Source: an uncultured Pedobacter sp. (GTDB taxonomy: Bacteria > Bacteroidota > Bacteroidia > Sphingobacteriales > Sphingobacteriaceae). Taken from it: 44,447 bases of DNA. The translations under genes were made by a program, and so were the position numbers. Of the stretch, positions 1-7,414 are shown piece by piece. Under the pieces are notes generated by a model. It saw nothing but the letters and a program-made list of their open reading frames with translations, had not been told where the DNA came from and ran no database searches. The stretch is from contig NZ_CAJYOJ010000086.1 in NCBI RefSeq assembly GCF_913776295.1, positions 1 to 44,447 of the forward strand. The letters are read 5' to 3'. The first letter of the stretch is position 1; each line of letters begins with the position of its first letter.

Positions 1-283
1 AAAATCCATTTGATCTGCGGGAAAAACAACCGTTACTAATGTTTGTTGCGGAAGCGCATAATCTCCCGCTGATTTGAGATGCTTAACGCAGACGATTGTT
101 TACTAACTTTCTTTATCTGCAAAATCCGTTTGATCTTCGGGAAAAATAACTGTTACTAATGCTTTTTTGCGCCGGCGCATTGTCTCCCGCCGATTTGAGA
201 TGATTAACGCAGACGATTGTTTACTAACTTTCCTGATCTGCAAAATCCATTTGATCTGCGGGAAAAACAACCGTTACTAATGC
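1..283. repeat. 120-bp tandem repeat at the left edge
   Basis: Two full copies and a partial third are visible, starting at 1, 121 and 242, each opening with AAAATCC. Copies 1 and 2 differ at scattered bases. The partial third copy runs into the 3' end of blaR1, whose stop codon (277-279) lies in the shared ACTAATG stretch. The array continues off the left edge, so its full copy number is unknown. No open reading frame fits the array. Confidence 0.85.
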
Positions 284-1770
284 CTTGTATTGATCTGGAT
301 AAACTGCCCTTTCTGATCCATTTTCAGATCCCTAATCATATCGGGATTTAATTGATCAATCGCTTCTTTACTCACCTTCTTTCCATTCAGGTAATATCCC
401 ATACTGGTAACCGAAGATTCGTTAGTTATCGTTTTATCTTGTAATGCCTCGTCGTTTTCTTTCGTATTAACAGTAGATTTCATGATAAAAATAGCGGTAA
501 CTTTTTTTCCTTTGGTACCGGCTACATTTCCAAAGCTACCTTTTGCCTGTTCAGCGAGCATAATCTGTTCAATCCTCTCATTAGCCGGAATTGAATCTGT
601 AAAATTAAATTGTTTAACCAAAATTCGTTTGTCTGAGCTTCCACCTGCTTTAAAATGGAATTTAAAGTTGTCAACCTTTTCCTGAATCGCAGCTATAGCA
701 TTGTGCCGTACCGAATCTGCATTGTTACTGTTTTGTTTCAAAACCAAGGTAAATGTCTTAGGGGTATCTGTTTTATGCACCTTCGCTGATACAACCTTTC
801 GTGTTTCGCTAATTTTTGGTTTTATTCTGGCTTTCACAACAGTTTCAGATTCCTTTTGCGGTACCACGTTAATCACCATTTGGGCTAATGGCTTAAAGCT
901 ATTTTGCACAACCTTTTTATCAATGGTAAAGGCAAGCGTAACACACAGCAAAACCGGTAAAGCAAGTATATATCGTGTTAAACTTACTTTTGAAGAACGT
1001 TCGGTATTCATCATCATAATCCTTTTCTTAAGATCAGACAAGCTGAAATTGTTCACAATGGCAACCGAAGCCTGTAAACTACCTACATCCAGCAAACTAT
1101 ATTGATAAGCTTTTTTATCTATTCCTTTTTTTAGAATGCGGGCATCGGTAATAAACTCAATATTTTCTCGCACGGCCTTTTTCATCAGCCAAACCCCAGG
1201 GTTAAACCAGTAAAAAACCACACAAATTTCAGCCAGAATAATATCAAGCGTATGCCATTGCTCTACGTGTACTTGCTCGTGCGCCAATATATTAGACAAA
1301 TCCTCTTGCTTATGCAAGCCTGGATTGATATAAATGGTTTGCCAGAAACTAAAAGGACTTACCTCATCTGCTAAAATTCTTACCGGATACTGATTTAACT
1401 GATCAGGCGAAGATTTTTCGTGCATGCGGTACAAAGAAATAAACTGTACCAGTAAACGTAATGCCATAAGCACTACACCAATGTAAAAAAATGCTGTAAG
1501 CACTTGCCACAATAATGGAACGCCATCCTGTTTTACCAGCTGACTTACCTGTTGGTTTAGTCCGGGAACAAATGCAGGAACGGAATTATTGGCGGCCAAA
1601 AAATCGGTCAGGTCAATAAAAGGATAAGCAGAAGAAAAAATAATCCCAAATAAAAGAAACATCCTGTTAATGGAATAAAAAGTTAGCCTCCGCAGCACCA
1701 GATAATAGGTAGCCGAAAACATAATCAGCACCAGGTTAATTTTCAACAAAATGAGAAAAAAATGTGGCAT
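277..1770 (-). CDS. blaR1: BlaR1-type M56 membrane metalloprotease (antirepressor)
   Basis: A 497-residue integral membrane protein of the peptidase M56/BlaR1 family. Hydrophobic helices lie near residues 5-25, 38-55 and 88-112, followed by the zinc motif HEQVH (164-168) and a further helix (about 175-192). In the family, the cytoplasmic protease domain destroys or inactivates the partner repressor after an outside signal. The C-terminal 230 residues show no penicillin-binding sensor motifs, which is usual for Bacteroidota homologues, so beta-lactam sensing should not be assumed. The ATG lies 5 bases after the blaI stop, so the two are almost certainly co-transcribed. The signal and target genes are unknown. 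Confidence 0.88.
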   Translation of the reverse strand: MPHFFLILLKINLVLIMFSATYYLVLRRLTFYSINRMFLLFGIIFSSAYPFIDLTDFLAANNSVPAFVPGLNQQVSQLVKQDGVPLLWQVLTAFFYIGVVLMALRLLVQFISLYRMHEKSSPDQLNQYPVRILADEVSPFSFWQTIYINPGLHKQEDLSNILAHEQVHVEQWHTLDIILAEICVVFYWFNPGVWLMKKAVRENIEFITDARILKKGIDKKAYQYSLLDVGSLQASVAIVNNFSLSDLKKRIMMMNTERSSKVSLTRYILALPVLLCVTLAFTIDKKVVQNSFKPLAQMVINVVPQKESETVVKARIKPKISETRKVVSAKVHKTDTPKTFTLVLKQNSNNADSVRHNAIAAIQEKVDNFKFHFKAGGSSDKRILVKQFNFTDSIPANERIEQIMLAEQAKGSFGNVAGTKGKKVTAIFIMKSTVNTKENDEALQDKTITNESSVTSMGYYLNGKKVSKEAIDQLNPDMIRDLKMDQKGQFIQINTRH

Positions 1771-1775
1771 GGCCT

Positions 1776-2138
1776 TTACTTATCGGGGTGTTCTATTAAG
1801 TTGATAATTTCTTTAAGTTCGTCGGCACTGATTTTTTTATCCTTGGCAAAAAAAGCAACCAGTTCTTTGTACGAGCTTTGAAAATAATTATTGACAAAAC
1901 CACTCATAAAACGCTTTTTATACTCCATTTCTTTAACCTTTGCACTGTAACGGTTGGCATTCGCGAAACGCTCGCTAACCAGATAACCTTTACGTTCCAG
2001 ATTTTTAATCGTCGATGCCAAAGTGGTATAGGGCGGTTTAGGCTCCGGCATTACATCCATAAAATCTTTGATAAAGCCTTTCCCTACCTGCCAAACCGCC
2101 AGCATCGCCTCCTCTTCCTGCAATGTTAATTTTTCCAT
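1776..2138 (-). CDS. blaI: BlaI/MecI/CopY-family transcriptional repressor
   Basis: A 120-residue winged-helix protein matching the BlaI family in length and layout: an N-terminal stretch with the typical acidic start (LTLQEEEAMLAVW), a helix-turn-helix region containing YTTLASTIKNLERKGYL (about 37-53), and a C-terminal dimerisation helix. It is the usual partner of the M56 protease encoded 5 bases downstream. Family members bind dyad operators as dimers and are released by proteolysis. Overlapping palindromes lie directly before this ATG, suggesting autorepression. Other regulated genes cannot be named from this window. Confidence 0.92.
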   Translation of the reverse strand: MEKLTLQEEEAMLAVWQVGKGFIKDFMDVMPEPKPPYTTLASTIKNLERKGYLVSERFANANRYSAKVKEMEYKKRFMSGFVNNYFQSSYKELVAFFAKDKKISADELKEIINLIEHPDK

Positions 2139-2140
2139 AC

Positions 2141-2165
2141 TTACGAATATATCGTAAATATACGA
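2141..2165 (-). promoter_or_regulatory. Probable BlaI operator: two overlapping palindromes
   Basis: TTACGA-N5-TCGTAA spans 2141-2157 and a second dyad, TCGTA-N4-TACGA, overlaps it at 2152-2165. Both share the TCGTA core. They lie 2 bases upstream of the blaI ATG, over the place where the -7 region would be (TATATTTA or TATATTCG on the minus strand). BlaI/MecI proteins bind short dyads of the TACA/TGTA type, so position and symmetry suggest an autorepression site. The binding claim is inference. Confidence 0.6.
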
Positions 2166-2180
2166 AAAAACCCTAAATAA

Positions 2181-2214
2181 AAAAGACCTTAATCTACTTA
2201 GATCAAGGTCTTTA
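2181..2214 (-). terminator. Bidirectional hairpin terminator
   Basis: AAAGACCTT (2182-2190) pairs with AAGGTCTTT (2205-2213), with further pairing inside (ATCTA/TAGAT). T-rich or A-rich flanks on both sides fit a Rho-independent terminator. It lies downstream of the 2281-2781 gene and upstream of blaI, so it should separate them. Confidence 0.75.
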
Positions 2215-2252
2215 TTTATGATAACAATGAATATTGCCTTCTTCGATTTTCG

Positions 2253-2282
2253 ACTCCGACTCAGGACTTCTGACTAAAGACT
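2253..2282. repeat. AGT-N4 heptad ladder, site 1
   Basis: On the plus strand ACT occurs at 2253, 2259, 2266, 2273 and 2280 (steps 6, 7, 7, 7). Read in the sense of the minus-strand gene that ends here, it is AGT every seven bases, and the first AGT uses the last two bases of that gene's TAG stop (2281-2283). Confidence 0.7.
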
Positions 2283-2781
2283 ACTTTGCGCTTCTTTTTT
2301 CGGCCTGCAACAACGTTTGATCGATAACTTTACGCATTTGCACAGCCGCATCCAATAATTTTGGATTGCCATCAAAATCGCCGTAAATCACTACATGTTT
2401 CGTTTTTTCCTTGTATTTGAACAGAATATCATAGCGTGGTACTGCCATTGATTTTTCACTTTTCTTACCAATGGTATCCGGAAAGTTCCAAAGTCCGATT
2501 TCATTGGCTTTACTGTGCATATAAAGAACATCGTCATTTTTTAAAAAGATTTTTTTCTTAATGACCGAATCAGCCCCGTTTACATATTGGTATTCGCCGG
2601 TAGCCGAATTATAATGATTTTCTAAGGTATCTTTAATGCCCCATTTGTACTCCATTGATACAAAATCCTTTTTCCGGAACGGTGCATTCTGAATAATGGG
2701 TTTATAATAAATGTAACAATAAATGATCATCGGCACGATAATCGTAATGGCTAAAAATATTTTTTTTCCTCTGCTTGACAC
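2281..2781 (-). CDS. Hypothetical membrane-anchored protein, 166 aa
   Basis: I do not recognise a family. The protein begins with a basic stretch and one hydrophobic helix (about residues 8-25), so it is probably anchored in the inner membrane with the rest outside the cytoplasm. The remainder is a mixed charged/aromatic soluble domain without clear catalytic motifs. The only start before the helix is GTG at 2781; the first in-frame ATG falls inside the helix, so GTG is preferred. It sits alone between the blaI terminator and the symporter gene. An AGT-N4 ladder begins inside its stop codon. Confidence 0.6.
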   Translation of the reverse strand: MSSRGKKIFLAITIIVPMIIYCYIYYKPIIQNAPFRKKDFVSMEYKWGIKDTLENHYNSATGEYQYVNGADSVIKKKIFLKNDDVLYMHSKANEIGLWNFPDTIGKKSEKSMAVPRYDILFKYKEKTKHVVIYGDFDGNPKLLDAAVQMRKVIDQTLLQAEKRSAK

Positions 2782-2839
2782 TTTATATAATTTTGAATGA
2801 TTGAATTTTTAATGATCGAATGAAAGCGCGTTTAATAAG

Positions 2840-2870
2840 ACTCAGGACTGAAGACTTTAGACTTAGGACT
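2840..2870. repeat. AGT-N4 heptad ladder, site 2
   Basis: ACT occurs at 2840, 2847, 2854, 2861 and 2868, in exact seven-base steps. In the sense of the minus-strand symporter gene this is AGT-N4. The AGT at 2863-2861 uses the last base of the TAA stop, and one more unit lies inside the final codons. Confidence 0.75.
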
Positions 2871-4239
2871 CCTTTAGCTCTCCTTCCCATTTGCTTACCA
2901 CTGCGGTTGCAATACTGTTACCTACCACATTGGTAGCCGAACGGCCCATATCCAATAACGGATCAATACCAATCAACAGCGCCAAGCCTGCCTCAGGGAT
3001 ATTAAAACTGGCAATGGTACCAGCAATAACGACCAAAGATGCCCTTGGTACACCCGCAATGCCTTTACTGGTTAACATCAAAATTAAAAGCATCGAAATT
3101 TGTTGCTCAAAACTTAAATGAATGCCGTAAGCCTGCGCAATAAATAGCGAAGCAAAGGTCATGTACATCATCGATCCATCCAAATTAAATGAATAACCCA
3201 ACGGCAACACAAAACTTACAATTTTATCCTTACAGCCGAAACGCTCCAACAACATCATCGTTTTTGGATAAGCCGCTTCACTGCTTGCGGTACTAAAAGC
3301 CAACAAAGCAGGCTCTTTCATATCGTTGACCAAACGGAAAATACGTTTTTTTAAGATCAGGAAACCTAGAAAAATCAGTAATCCCCACAAAATGATTAAA
3401 CCAAAATAGAATTCGCCGATAAAAATGGCATAGGTATTCAGCACACTTAAACCCTGCTTGGCAATGATAGCCGTCATGGCGCCAAAAACAGCAAGTGGCG
3501 CAAAGTTCATAACATAACCTGTCATCTTTAAGATTACGTGCGCAATCGCATCAAAAGCTTTGATTACAATCTGCCCCATATCGCCAATAGCTGCCGTAGC
3601 TACCCCAAAAAACAAAGAGAATACCACAATCTGTAAAATCTCATTGGTAGCCATTGATTCGGCAATACTTTTCGGGAACACATGCGCTATAAAATCTTTA
3701 ACACTCATGGCTGCCTTTTGTATCCCGGTATCAACCAGATGATCGGGCAACGACAATTTCATGTATTTACCTGGCTCAAACAAATTCACCAGAATCATCC
3801 CTAATACAAGCGACATTAACGACATGGTCAGAAACCAACCTAATGTTTTACCACCTATACGGCCAACCGCTTTGATGTCACCTACTTTAGCTACCCCAAC
3901 AACCAGTGTAGTGAATACCAAAGGTGCAACAATCATTTTAATCAGGCGTAGAAAAATATCGCTCAATAAGGTAAAAAACTCTAGTTTTTTTTCCCTGATG
4001 GTCTCATTTTCCTTTTTAATTTTAGCGGCAGCTTTTTTATCTGTTTTAAGCTGGGCATAAATCGCACTTGTGGTATCAGTTGATTTAGCAATATTTACTT
4101 CTATACTTTTAACTTTTGCATCGGCATTCAGGATGTTCTGGTTGTAAACATTGATAGCATTTACGTTTAAAAAATATCCCAATGCAATCCCTGCAATCAG
4201 CGCTATAAAAATAAAAAGCGTGAGTCTGTTTTTCTTCAT
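2863..4239 (-). CDS. Dicarboxylate/amino acid:cation symporter (DAACS family)
   Basis: A 458-residue transporter related to GltP/DctA, which take up glutamate, aspartate or C4-dicarboxylates with protons or sodium. An N-terminal helix is followed by a charged, lysine-rich insert (about residues 25-90), then the conserved core: the serine-rich hairpin (AFSTASSEAAYP), the PLGYSFNLDGS segment, and GIAGVPRASLVV followed by the IDPLLDMGRSATNVVGNS helix. The extended N-terminal insert is longer than in E. coli GltP. The ATG at 4239 is chosen over a TTG seven codons upstream. Substrate cannot be told from sequence. A near-consensus promoter lies upstream and an AGT-N4 ladder overlaps the stop. Confidence 0.9.
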   Translation of the reverse strand: MKKNRLTLFIFIALIAGIALGYFLNVNAINVYNQNILNADAKVKSIEVNIAKSTDTTSAIYAQLKTDKKAAAKIKKENETIREKKLEFFTLLSDIFLRLIKMIVAPLVFTTLVVGVAKVGDIKAVGRIGGKTLGWFLTMSLMSLVLGMILVNLFEPGKYMKLSLPDHLVDTGIQKAAMSVKDFIAHVFPKSIAESMATNEILQIVVFSLFFGVATAAIGDMGQIVIKAFDAIAHVILKMTGYVMNFAPLAVFGAMTAIIAKQGLSVLNTYAIFIGEFYFGLIILWGLLIFLGFLILKKRIFRLVNDMKEPALLAFSTASSEAAYPKTMMLLERFGCKDKIVSFVLPLGYSFNLDGSMMYMTFASLFIAQAYGIHLSFEQQISMLLILMLTSKGIAGVPRASLVVIAGTIASFNIPEAGLALLIGIDPLLDMGRSATNVVGNSIATAVVSKWEGELKES

Positions 4240-4270
4240 GAATAAAAAAGTTTGTGGCAACTTAATTCGG

Positions 4271-4301
4271 TAAAACTACGATATTTACGGCTTGTAACCA
4301 A
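4271..4301 (-). promoter_or_regulatory. Candidate promoter for the symporter gene
   Basis: On the minus strand TTG (4301-4299) is followed after 20 bases by TAGTTTTA (4278-4271), one base off the Bacteroidota -7 consensus TAnnTTTG. It lies about 32 bases before the ATG at 4239. This is motif evidence only. Confidence 0.4.
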
Positions 4302-4348
4302 TTTTGATATCAGGAGGCTTCAAAAATAAATTATTTTGAAATTTCCTT

Positions 4349-4375
4349 GTAACAAAAAACGTGTATCCACATCTA
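4349..4375 (+). promoter_or_regulatory. Candidate ECF-type promoter of the sigma factor gene
   Basis: TGTAAC (4349-4354) and CATCTA (4370-4375) are separated by 15 bases and end 22 bases before the sigma factor ATG. This resembles the TGTAAC/CGTCTA pairs often seen before autoregulated ECF sigma genes in Bacteroidota, and not the housekeeping TTG/TAnnTTTG pair. Autoregulation is inferred. Confidence 0.45.
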
Positions 4376-4397
4376 AAACGCAACGAGAAACGCCTAA

Positions 4398-4895
4398 ATG
4401 GAACAAAAAGACAAGTTATTCAAGCAGATCTTCGATTCGAATTCCAAAAAAATATTCCATTTATGCTATGGTTATACCGGCGATACCGACGCTGCAAATG
4501 ATCTTTTGCAGGAAACTTTTTTAAAGGTCTGGCAAAATCTGGACAAGTTCCGTAACAAATCTTTGATTTCAACGTGGATCTACCGTATCGCAGTAAATAC
4601 CTGTTTAACTTACCTCCGATCGGAAAAGAGACAGGCAAAAGATGAATTAACGGATAACATTATTGAAAATAAGGTAGAAGAATTTTCGGAGAAAAATGAA
4701 CAGATAGCCTTGCTCTATAAATGTATTTCCAAACTTGAGGAGAATGACCGTTTAATTATTACCATGGTACTGGACGAGCTTCCATATCATGAAATTGCTG
4801 ACATTTCGGGCATCAGTGAAGGTAATTTGAGGGTAAAAATTTTCCGTATTAAACAAAAATTAACAGAATTATATAGCCAGTATGCAAGCGTTTGA
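4398..4895 (+). CDS. ECF-type RNA polymerase sigma factor (sigma-70 family)
   Basis: A 165-residue sigma factor with region 2 near residues 10-75 (LQETFLKVWQNLDKFRNKSL, then STWIYRIAVNTCLTYLR) and region 4 near residues 105-160 (ENDRLIITMVLDELPYHEIADISG, then GNLRVKIFRIKQKL). It lacks regions 1.1 and 3, as ECF factors do. It should direct RNA polymerase to an envelope or stress regulon. The ATG lies 22 bases after an ECF-like promoter, and its 3' end overlaps the next gene by 14 bases, pointing to translational coupling with a membrane protein that may regulate it. Confidence 0.93.
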   Translation: MEQKDKLFKQIFDSNSKKIFHLCYGYTGDTDAANDLLQETFLKVWQNLDKFRNKSLISTWIYRIAVNTCLTYLRSEKRQAKDELTDNIIENKVEEFSEKNEQIALLYKCISKLEENDRLIITMVLDELPYHEIADISGISEGNLRVKIFRIKQKLTELYSQYASV

Positions 4896-5481
4896 TCAAA
4901 TACAGGAGTTGTGGCAAAAACATGAGGTAGAAGTTAAGGTTTCTGCGGATGAGATGTTGCAACAAGCGAAGAAAGAAGTAAATGGATTAAAGCTGAAATC
5001 GGCCTTAAATATCGGGGGAATGCTACTGTCATTTTTGGCCATCGCTGCCCTATGGATATTTTTTCATTTCGAATCCTGGACCACACATGCAGGCATTAGC
5101 ATCACCATTATTGCCATTGGTGTGTATACTATAATCCTTTACCGCGATTACCGTTTAATCTCTAAAAATGATTTCACCGCCCATCCAAATGAATTTTTAA
5201 ACAATTTGAAAACATACCAGCTAAACCGTTACAGGCTATACAATTCGCTTTACTGGTTTTATGCTATTGCCCTTTCTTTGGGTTTGATATTCTATTTTGT
5301 AGAAATACTGTCGTACTTTAATATGATACAGAAAGTAATTGCCATAGGTTTAACAGCACTTTGGATCATTTTCTGCTCAACCATTTTACGCAAGGCCGTA
5401 ATAAAAAGGGAAAAAGAACGGATTGCCTTACTGATCGAGAAATTTGAGCGTATTAGCGGACAGATTTCTACCCCTGAATAA
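4882..5481 (+). CDS. Four-helix membrane protein coupled to the sigma factor
   Basis: A 199-residue protein with a charged cytoplasmic-like N-terminus (about 1-38), two hydrophobic helices (about 40-62 and 68-88), a hydrophilic stretch, two more helices (about 122-142 and 148-168) and a basic/acidic coiled tail. Overlap of 14 bases with the sigma gene implies coupled expression. It has no zinc-finger or FecR-type anti-sigma domain that I can see, yet its position is that of an anti-sigma factor, so that role is an inference from context alone. No family was recognised. Confidence 0.8.
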   Translation: MQAFDQIQELWQKHEVEVKVSADEMLQQAKKEVNGLKLKSALNIGGMLLSFLAIAALWIFFHFESWTTHAGISITIIAIGVYTIILYRDYRLISKNDFTAHPNEFLNNLKTYQLNRYRLYNSLYWFYAIALSLGLIFYFVEILSYFNMIQKVIAIGLTALWIIFCSTILRKAVIKREKERIALLIEKFERISGQISTPE

Positions 5482-5586
5482 TTTTAGGCACGGTTTTTTC
5501 GCTTTAAAATCCGACATACCAAATCCTGATAATTTGATTAGCCTTGATGGCAAAAAAAATCAGGCTGTGATACCGTTGAAAACATT

Positions 5587-6159
5587 ATGGCATTGAAAAA
5601 ACTAATCATACCGATATTATTATTGCTGTTACTCCCCTTCTCTTTTGCTTTTAAACAGGATTTTACCCAGCCTGTACAATTAAGCTGGGAAACCTATTTT
5701 AAAGGCAAAGCCGATGAACGTTCGCCATTTATTGCCTTAACAGCAATGACCTGGGAATATAGTTATAACAGTACCGTGTATCGAAACCGTGTGGTAATCA
5801 AGCTTAAAAATGAAGTGCGCATTGATAAGAACCGTTCCTGGGTGAAGTGGGACAGAATCAAGGATCCTGAAGTTAGGGCCAGCTTACTGCACCACGAACA
5901 GGGCCATGTAAACATTCAATACATTCTGCTTTCTGAAGCCGAAAGGGTACTTAAAAACCGTAATTATTCGGTTAGCAACTATAAAACACAGATAGCCGAA
6001 CTGGCTAACCAGATCAGCAGTTATTTTGATACCATGCAACGGAATTACGACGAAGAAACCGAGCATGGCAGCAACCATAAGATGCAGGCCCGCTGGGACC
6101 AGATTATCGAGGATAAGATGGAAGAGTCAAGAACAGCCACACTGGCTTCACAAAAATAA
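5587..6159 (+). CDS. DUF922-type secreted putative metalloprotease
   Basis: A 190-residue protein with a clear signal peptide (hydrophobic residues 5-21, cleavage near AFA/FK) and a metalloprotease-like motif HHEQGH (102-107), in which HEQGH is an HExxH motif. The body resembles DUF922, a family of predicted secreted zinc-dependent proteases. Lysine/arginine-rich strands precede the motif and a long helical tail follows. Substrate is unknown. It lies 105 bases after the membrane protein gene, with which it may share a transcript. Its 3' end overlaps the convergent dgkA gene by 12 bases. Confidence 0.75.
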   Translation: MALKKLIIPILLLLLLPFSFAFKQDFTQPVQLSWETYFKGKADERSPFIALTAMTWEYSYNSTVYRNRVVIKLKNEVRIDKNRSWVKWDRIKDPEVRASLLHHEQGHVNIQYILLSEAERVLKNRNYSVSNYKTQIAELANQISSYFDTMQRNYDEETEHGSNHKMQARWDQIIEDKMEESRTATLASQK

Positions 6160-6525
6160 TTTTGGGATGAATATGATAACCCCAACGGCTAAAGCTAAAA
6201 ATGCAGCGACCAAAACGGCAGCAGCGGCCAGATCTTTTACGATTTTAATTTTAGGATGAAAATCTGGTGAAACTACATCAGCCAGTTTTTCGATGGATGA
6301 ATTAAAAATTTCGGCAACAATAACGGCAGAGATAACAGCTAAAATGGCAATCCATTCCAAAGCAGAAAGTTTAAGGTAAAAAGAAAGTGCAATCGCAACA
6401 GCTGCTGCAAAGAGATGAACCCGCCCATTGTGATCGTTAACAAAAAACAGTTTCAACCCGTCAAAGGCATATTTAAAACTTTTAAGTCGATTGATAACGG
6501 AGAATTTTTCGTTGTTCATTTTCAT
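6148..6525 (-). CDS. dgkA: Diacylglycerol/undecaprenol kinase family protein
   Basis: A 125-residue three-helix membrane kinase of the DgkA family, which phosphorylates diacylglycerol or, in Gram-positive homologues, undecaprenol. Hallmarks are the amphipathic N-terminus with FKYAFDGLKLFF, NDHNGRVHLFAAAVAI, and the active-site helix EIFNSSIEKLAD followed by KDLAAAAVLVAA. The first of two close ATG codons (6525, 6519) is used; a TTG at 6537 is less likely. Which lipid it uses cannot be told. It overlaps the convergent DUF922 gene tail to tail by 12 bases. Confidence 0.9.
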   Translation of the reverse strand: MKMNNEKFSVINRLKSFKYAFDGLKLFFVNDHNGRVHLFAAAVAIALSFYLKLSALEWIAILAVISAVIVAEIFNSSIEKLADVVSPDFHPKIKIVKDLAAAAVLVAAFLALAVGVIIFIPKLFL

Positions 6526-6541
6526 ATATATGGTCAATAGG

Positions 6542-6745
6542 GAAAGATCCTTCGACTACGCTAGCATTGACAGATTCCAATCGACTTGTCGTCCTCTCGA
6601 CCGCAGCAACGCGAAGTGGAGAGATCTAACTAGTGAAACTTAAACAAAAATCATCGTCCCGACAAGAGCAATGTGAAGTTTAGAAATTCTTTTTCAGCAA
6701 AGATTTCCCGACTACTTTGCACTTCGCTCGACATGACTTATACGT
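6542..6745. repeat. REP-like intergenic repeat cluster A
   Basis: The gap between dgkA and the next gene carries GC-richer, partly palindromic segments: CTTCGACTACGCTAGCATTG, GTCCTCTCGACCGCAGC followed by GCGAAGTGGAGAGATC, and AGATTTCCCGACTACTTTGC followed by ACTTCGCTCGACATGAC. The same AGATTTCNC...TCGAAATGAC theme recurs near 9471, 11611 and 17460. No gene is seen here. Confidence 0.65.
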
Positions 6746-6754
6746 GCAGCCCCC

Positions 6755-7351
6755 CTACTTCCCCTCACTCGTCGAAAAACTATTGCCACTTAACCTATAC
6801 TGATAAGTTTTGGTTACAGTTTTATTGCTATCAGCAGCATCTTTTACCGGAAACGACCTAAAAAGATCACCATTTTTTATAAAAAATTTATCGTTACCGG
6901 TATAACCTTTTCTTTGACTGGCATTTAAGGCAGGAAAACTAATTTTATTAAAATCACCACCTGCATATTCAAAGACATTAAGATCAGAAACATTTTTTTT
7001 GCTCAACAGCTGTACGTACAATTCCGGATTTCCATCATTATCTAAATCCATGTTCCAGGCATCGGTAATAATGCCCTTGCGGTCAATAGCTGCTGAACGG
7101 TAATGATTATGGATCGAATCAGACATTAAAATCTGGTACCCACCTATCGAATCAACTCCCTTCCCCCAACTTACAATTTCAAAATTTAATCCGGGTTTTA
7201 CTTCAATATCCTTGTAGAAATGGAAGGGGTTTTTCTGTACTGTTACGGTTTCAGTTTTAATTTCTTTTGGTTTCTCTTGGCTGCATGCCAAACAAAACAG
7301 CATCCCTGTAATACAAAAGAGATGCTGTAATGTATATTGTTGTAATTTCAT
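6755..7351 (-). CDS. Hypothetical lipoprotein, 198 aa
   Basis: The N-terminus is a lipoprotein signal: a hydrophobic core (about 9-20) ending in CLACS, so Cys23 is the probable lipidated residue. The mature part contains WNMDLDNDGNPELYVQLLS (about residues 94-112), a loop like the calcium-binding DxDxDG segments of FG-GAP/VCBS repeats, but only one copy is evident. It is probably outer-membrane or periplasmic. No enzyme motif is visible and I do not recognise the family. It lies 63 bases downstream of nothing co-directional except the GH20 gene to its right, so co-transcription is possible. Confidence 0.65.
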   Translation of the reverse strand: MKLQQYTLQHLFCITGMLFCLACSQEKPKEIKTETVTVQKNPFHFYKDIEVKPGLNFEIVSWGKGVDSIGGYQILMSDSIHNHYRSAAIDRKGIITDAWNMDLDNDGNPELYVQLLSKKNVSDLNVFEYAGGDFNKISFPALNASQRKGYTGNDKFFIKNGDLFRSFPVKDAADSNKTVTKTYQYRLSGNSFSTSEGK

Positions 7352-7414
7352 TTTAGTTTGGGATATTTTGGTTGTCCCAAATTAAGGATTTTTAGCCTAT
7401 CCCTGCAATTATTT

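Noticed and set aside
1..283. CRISPR array at the left edge
   Set aside because: Units of 120 bp with near-identical whole units and no alternation of short repeat and unique spacer.
277..1770. A beta-lactam resistance operon
   Set aside because: No beta-lactamase gene is adjacent, and the BlaR1 C-terminus lacks the penicillin-binding motifs.
4240..4260. Longer N-terminus of the symporter from TTG at 4260
   Set aside because: ATG at 4239 gives a normal basic start and first helix, and the upstream promoter distance suits it.
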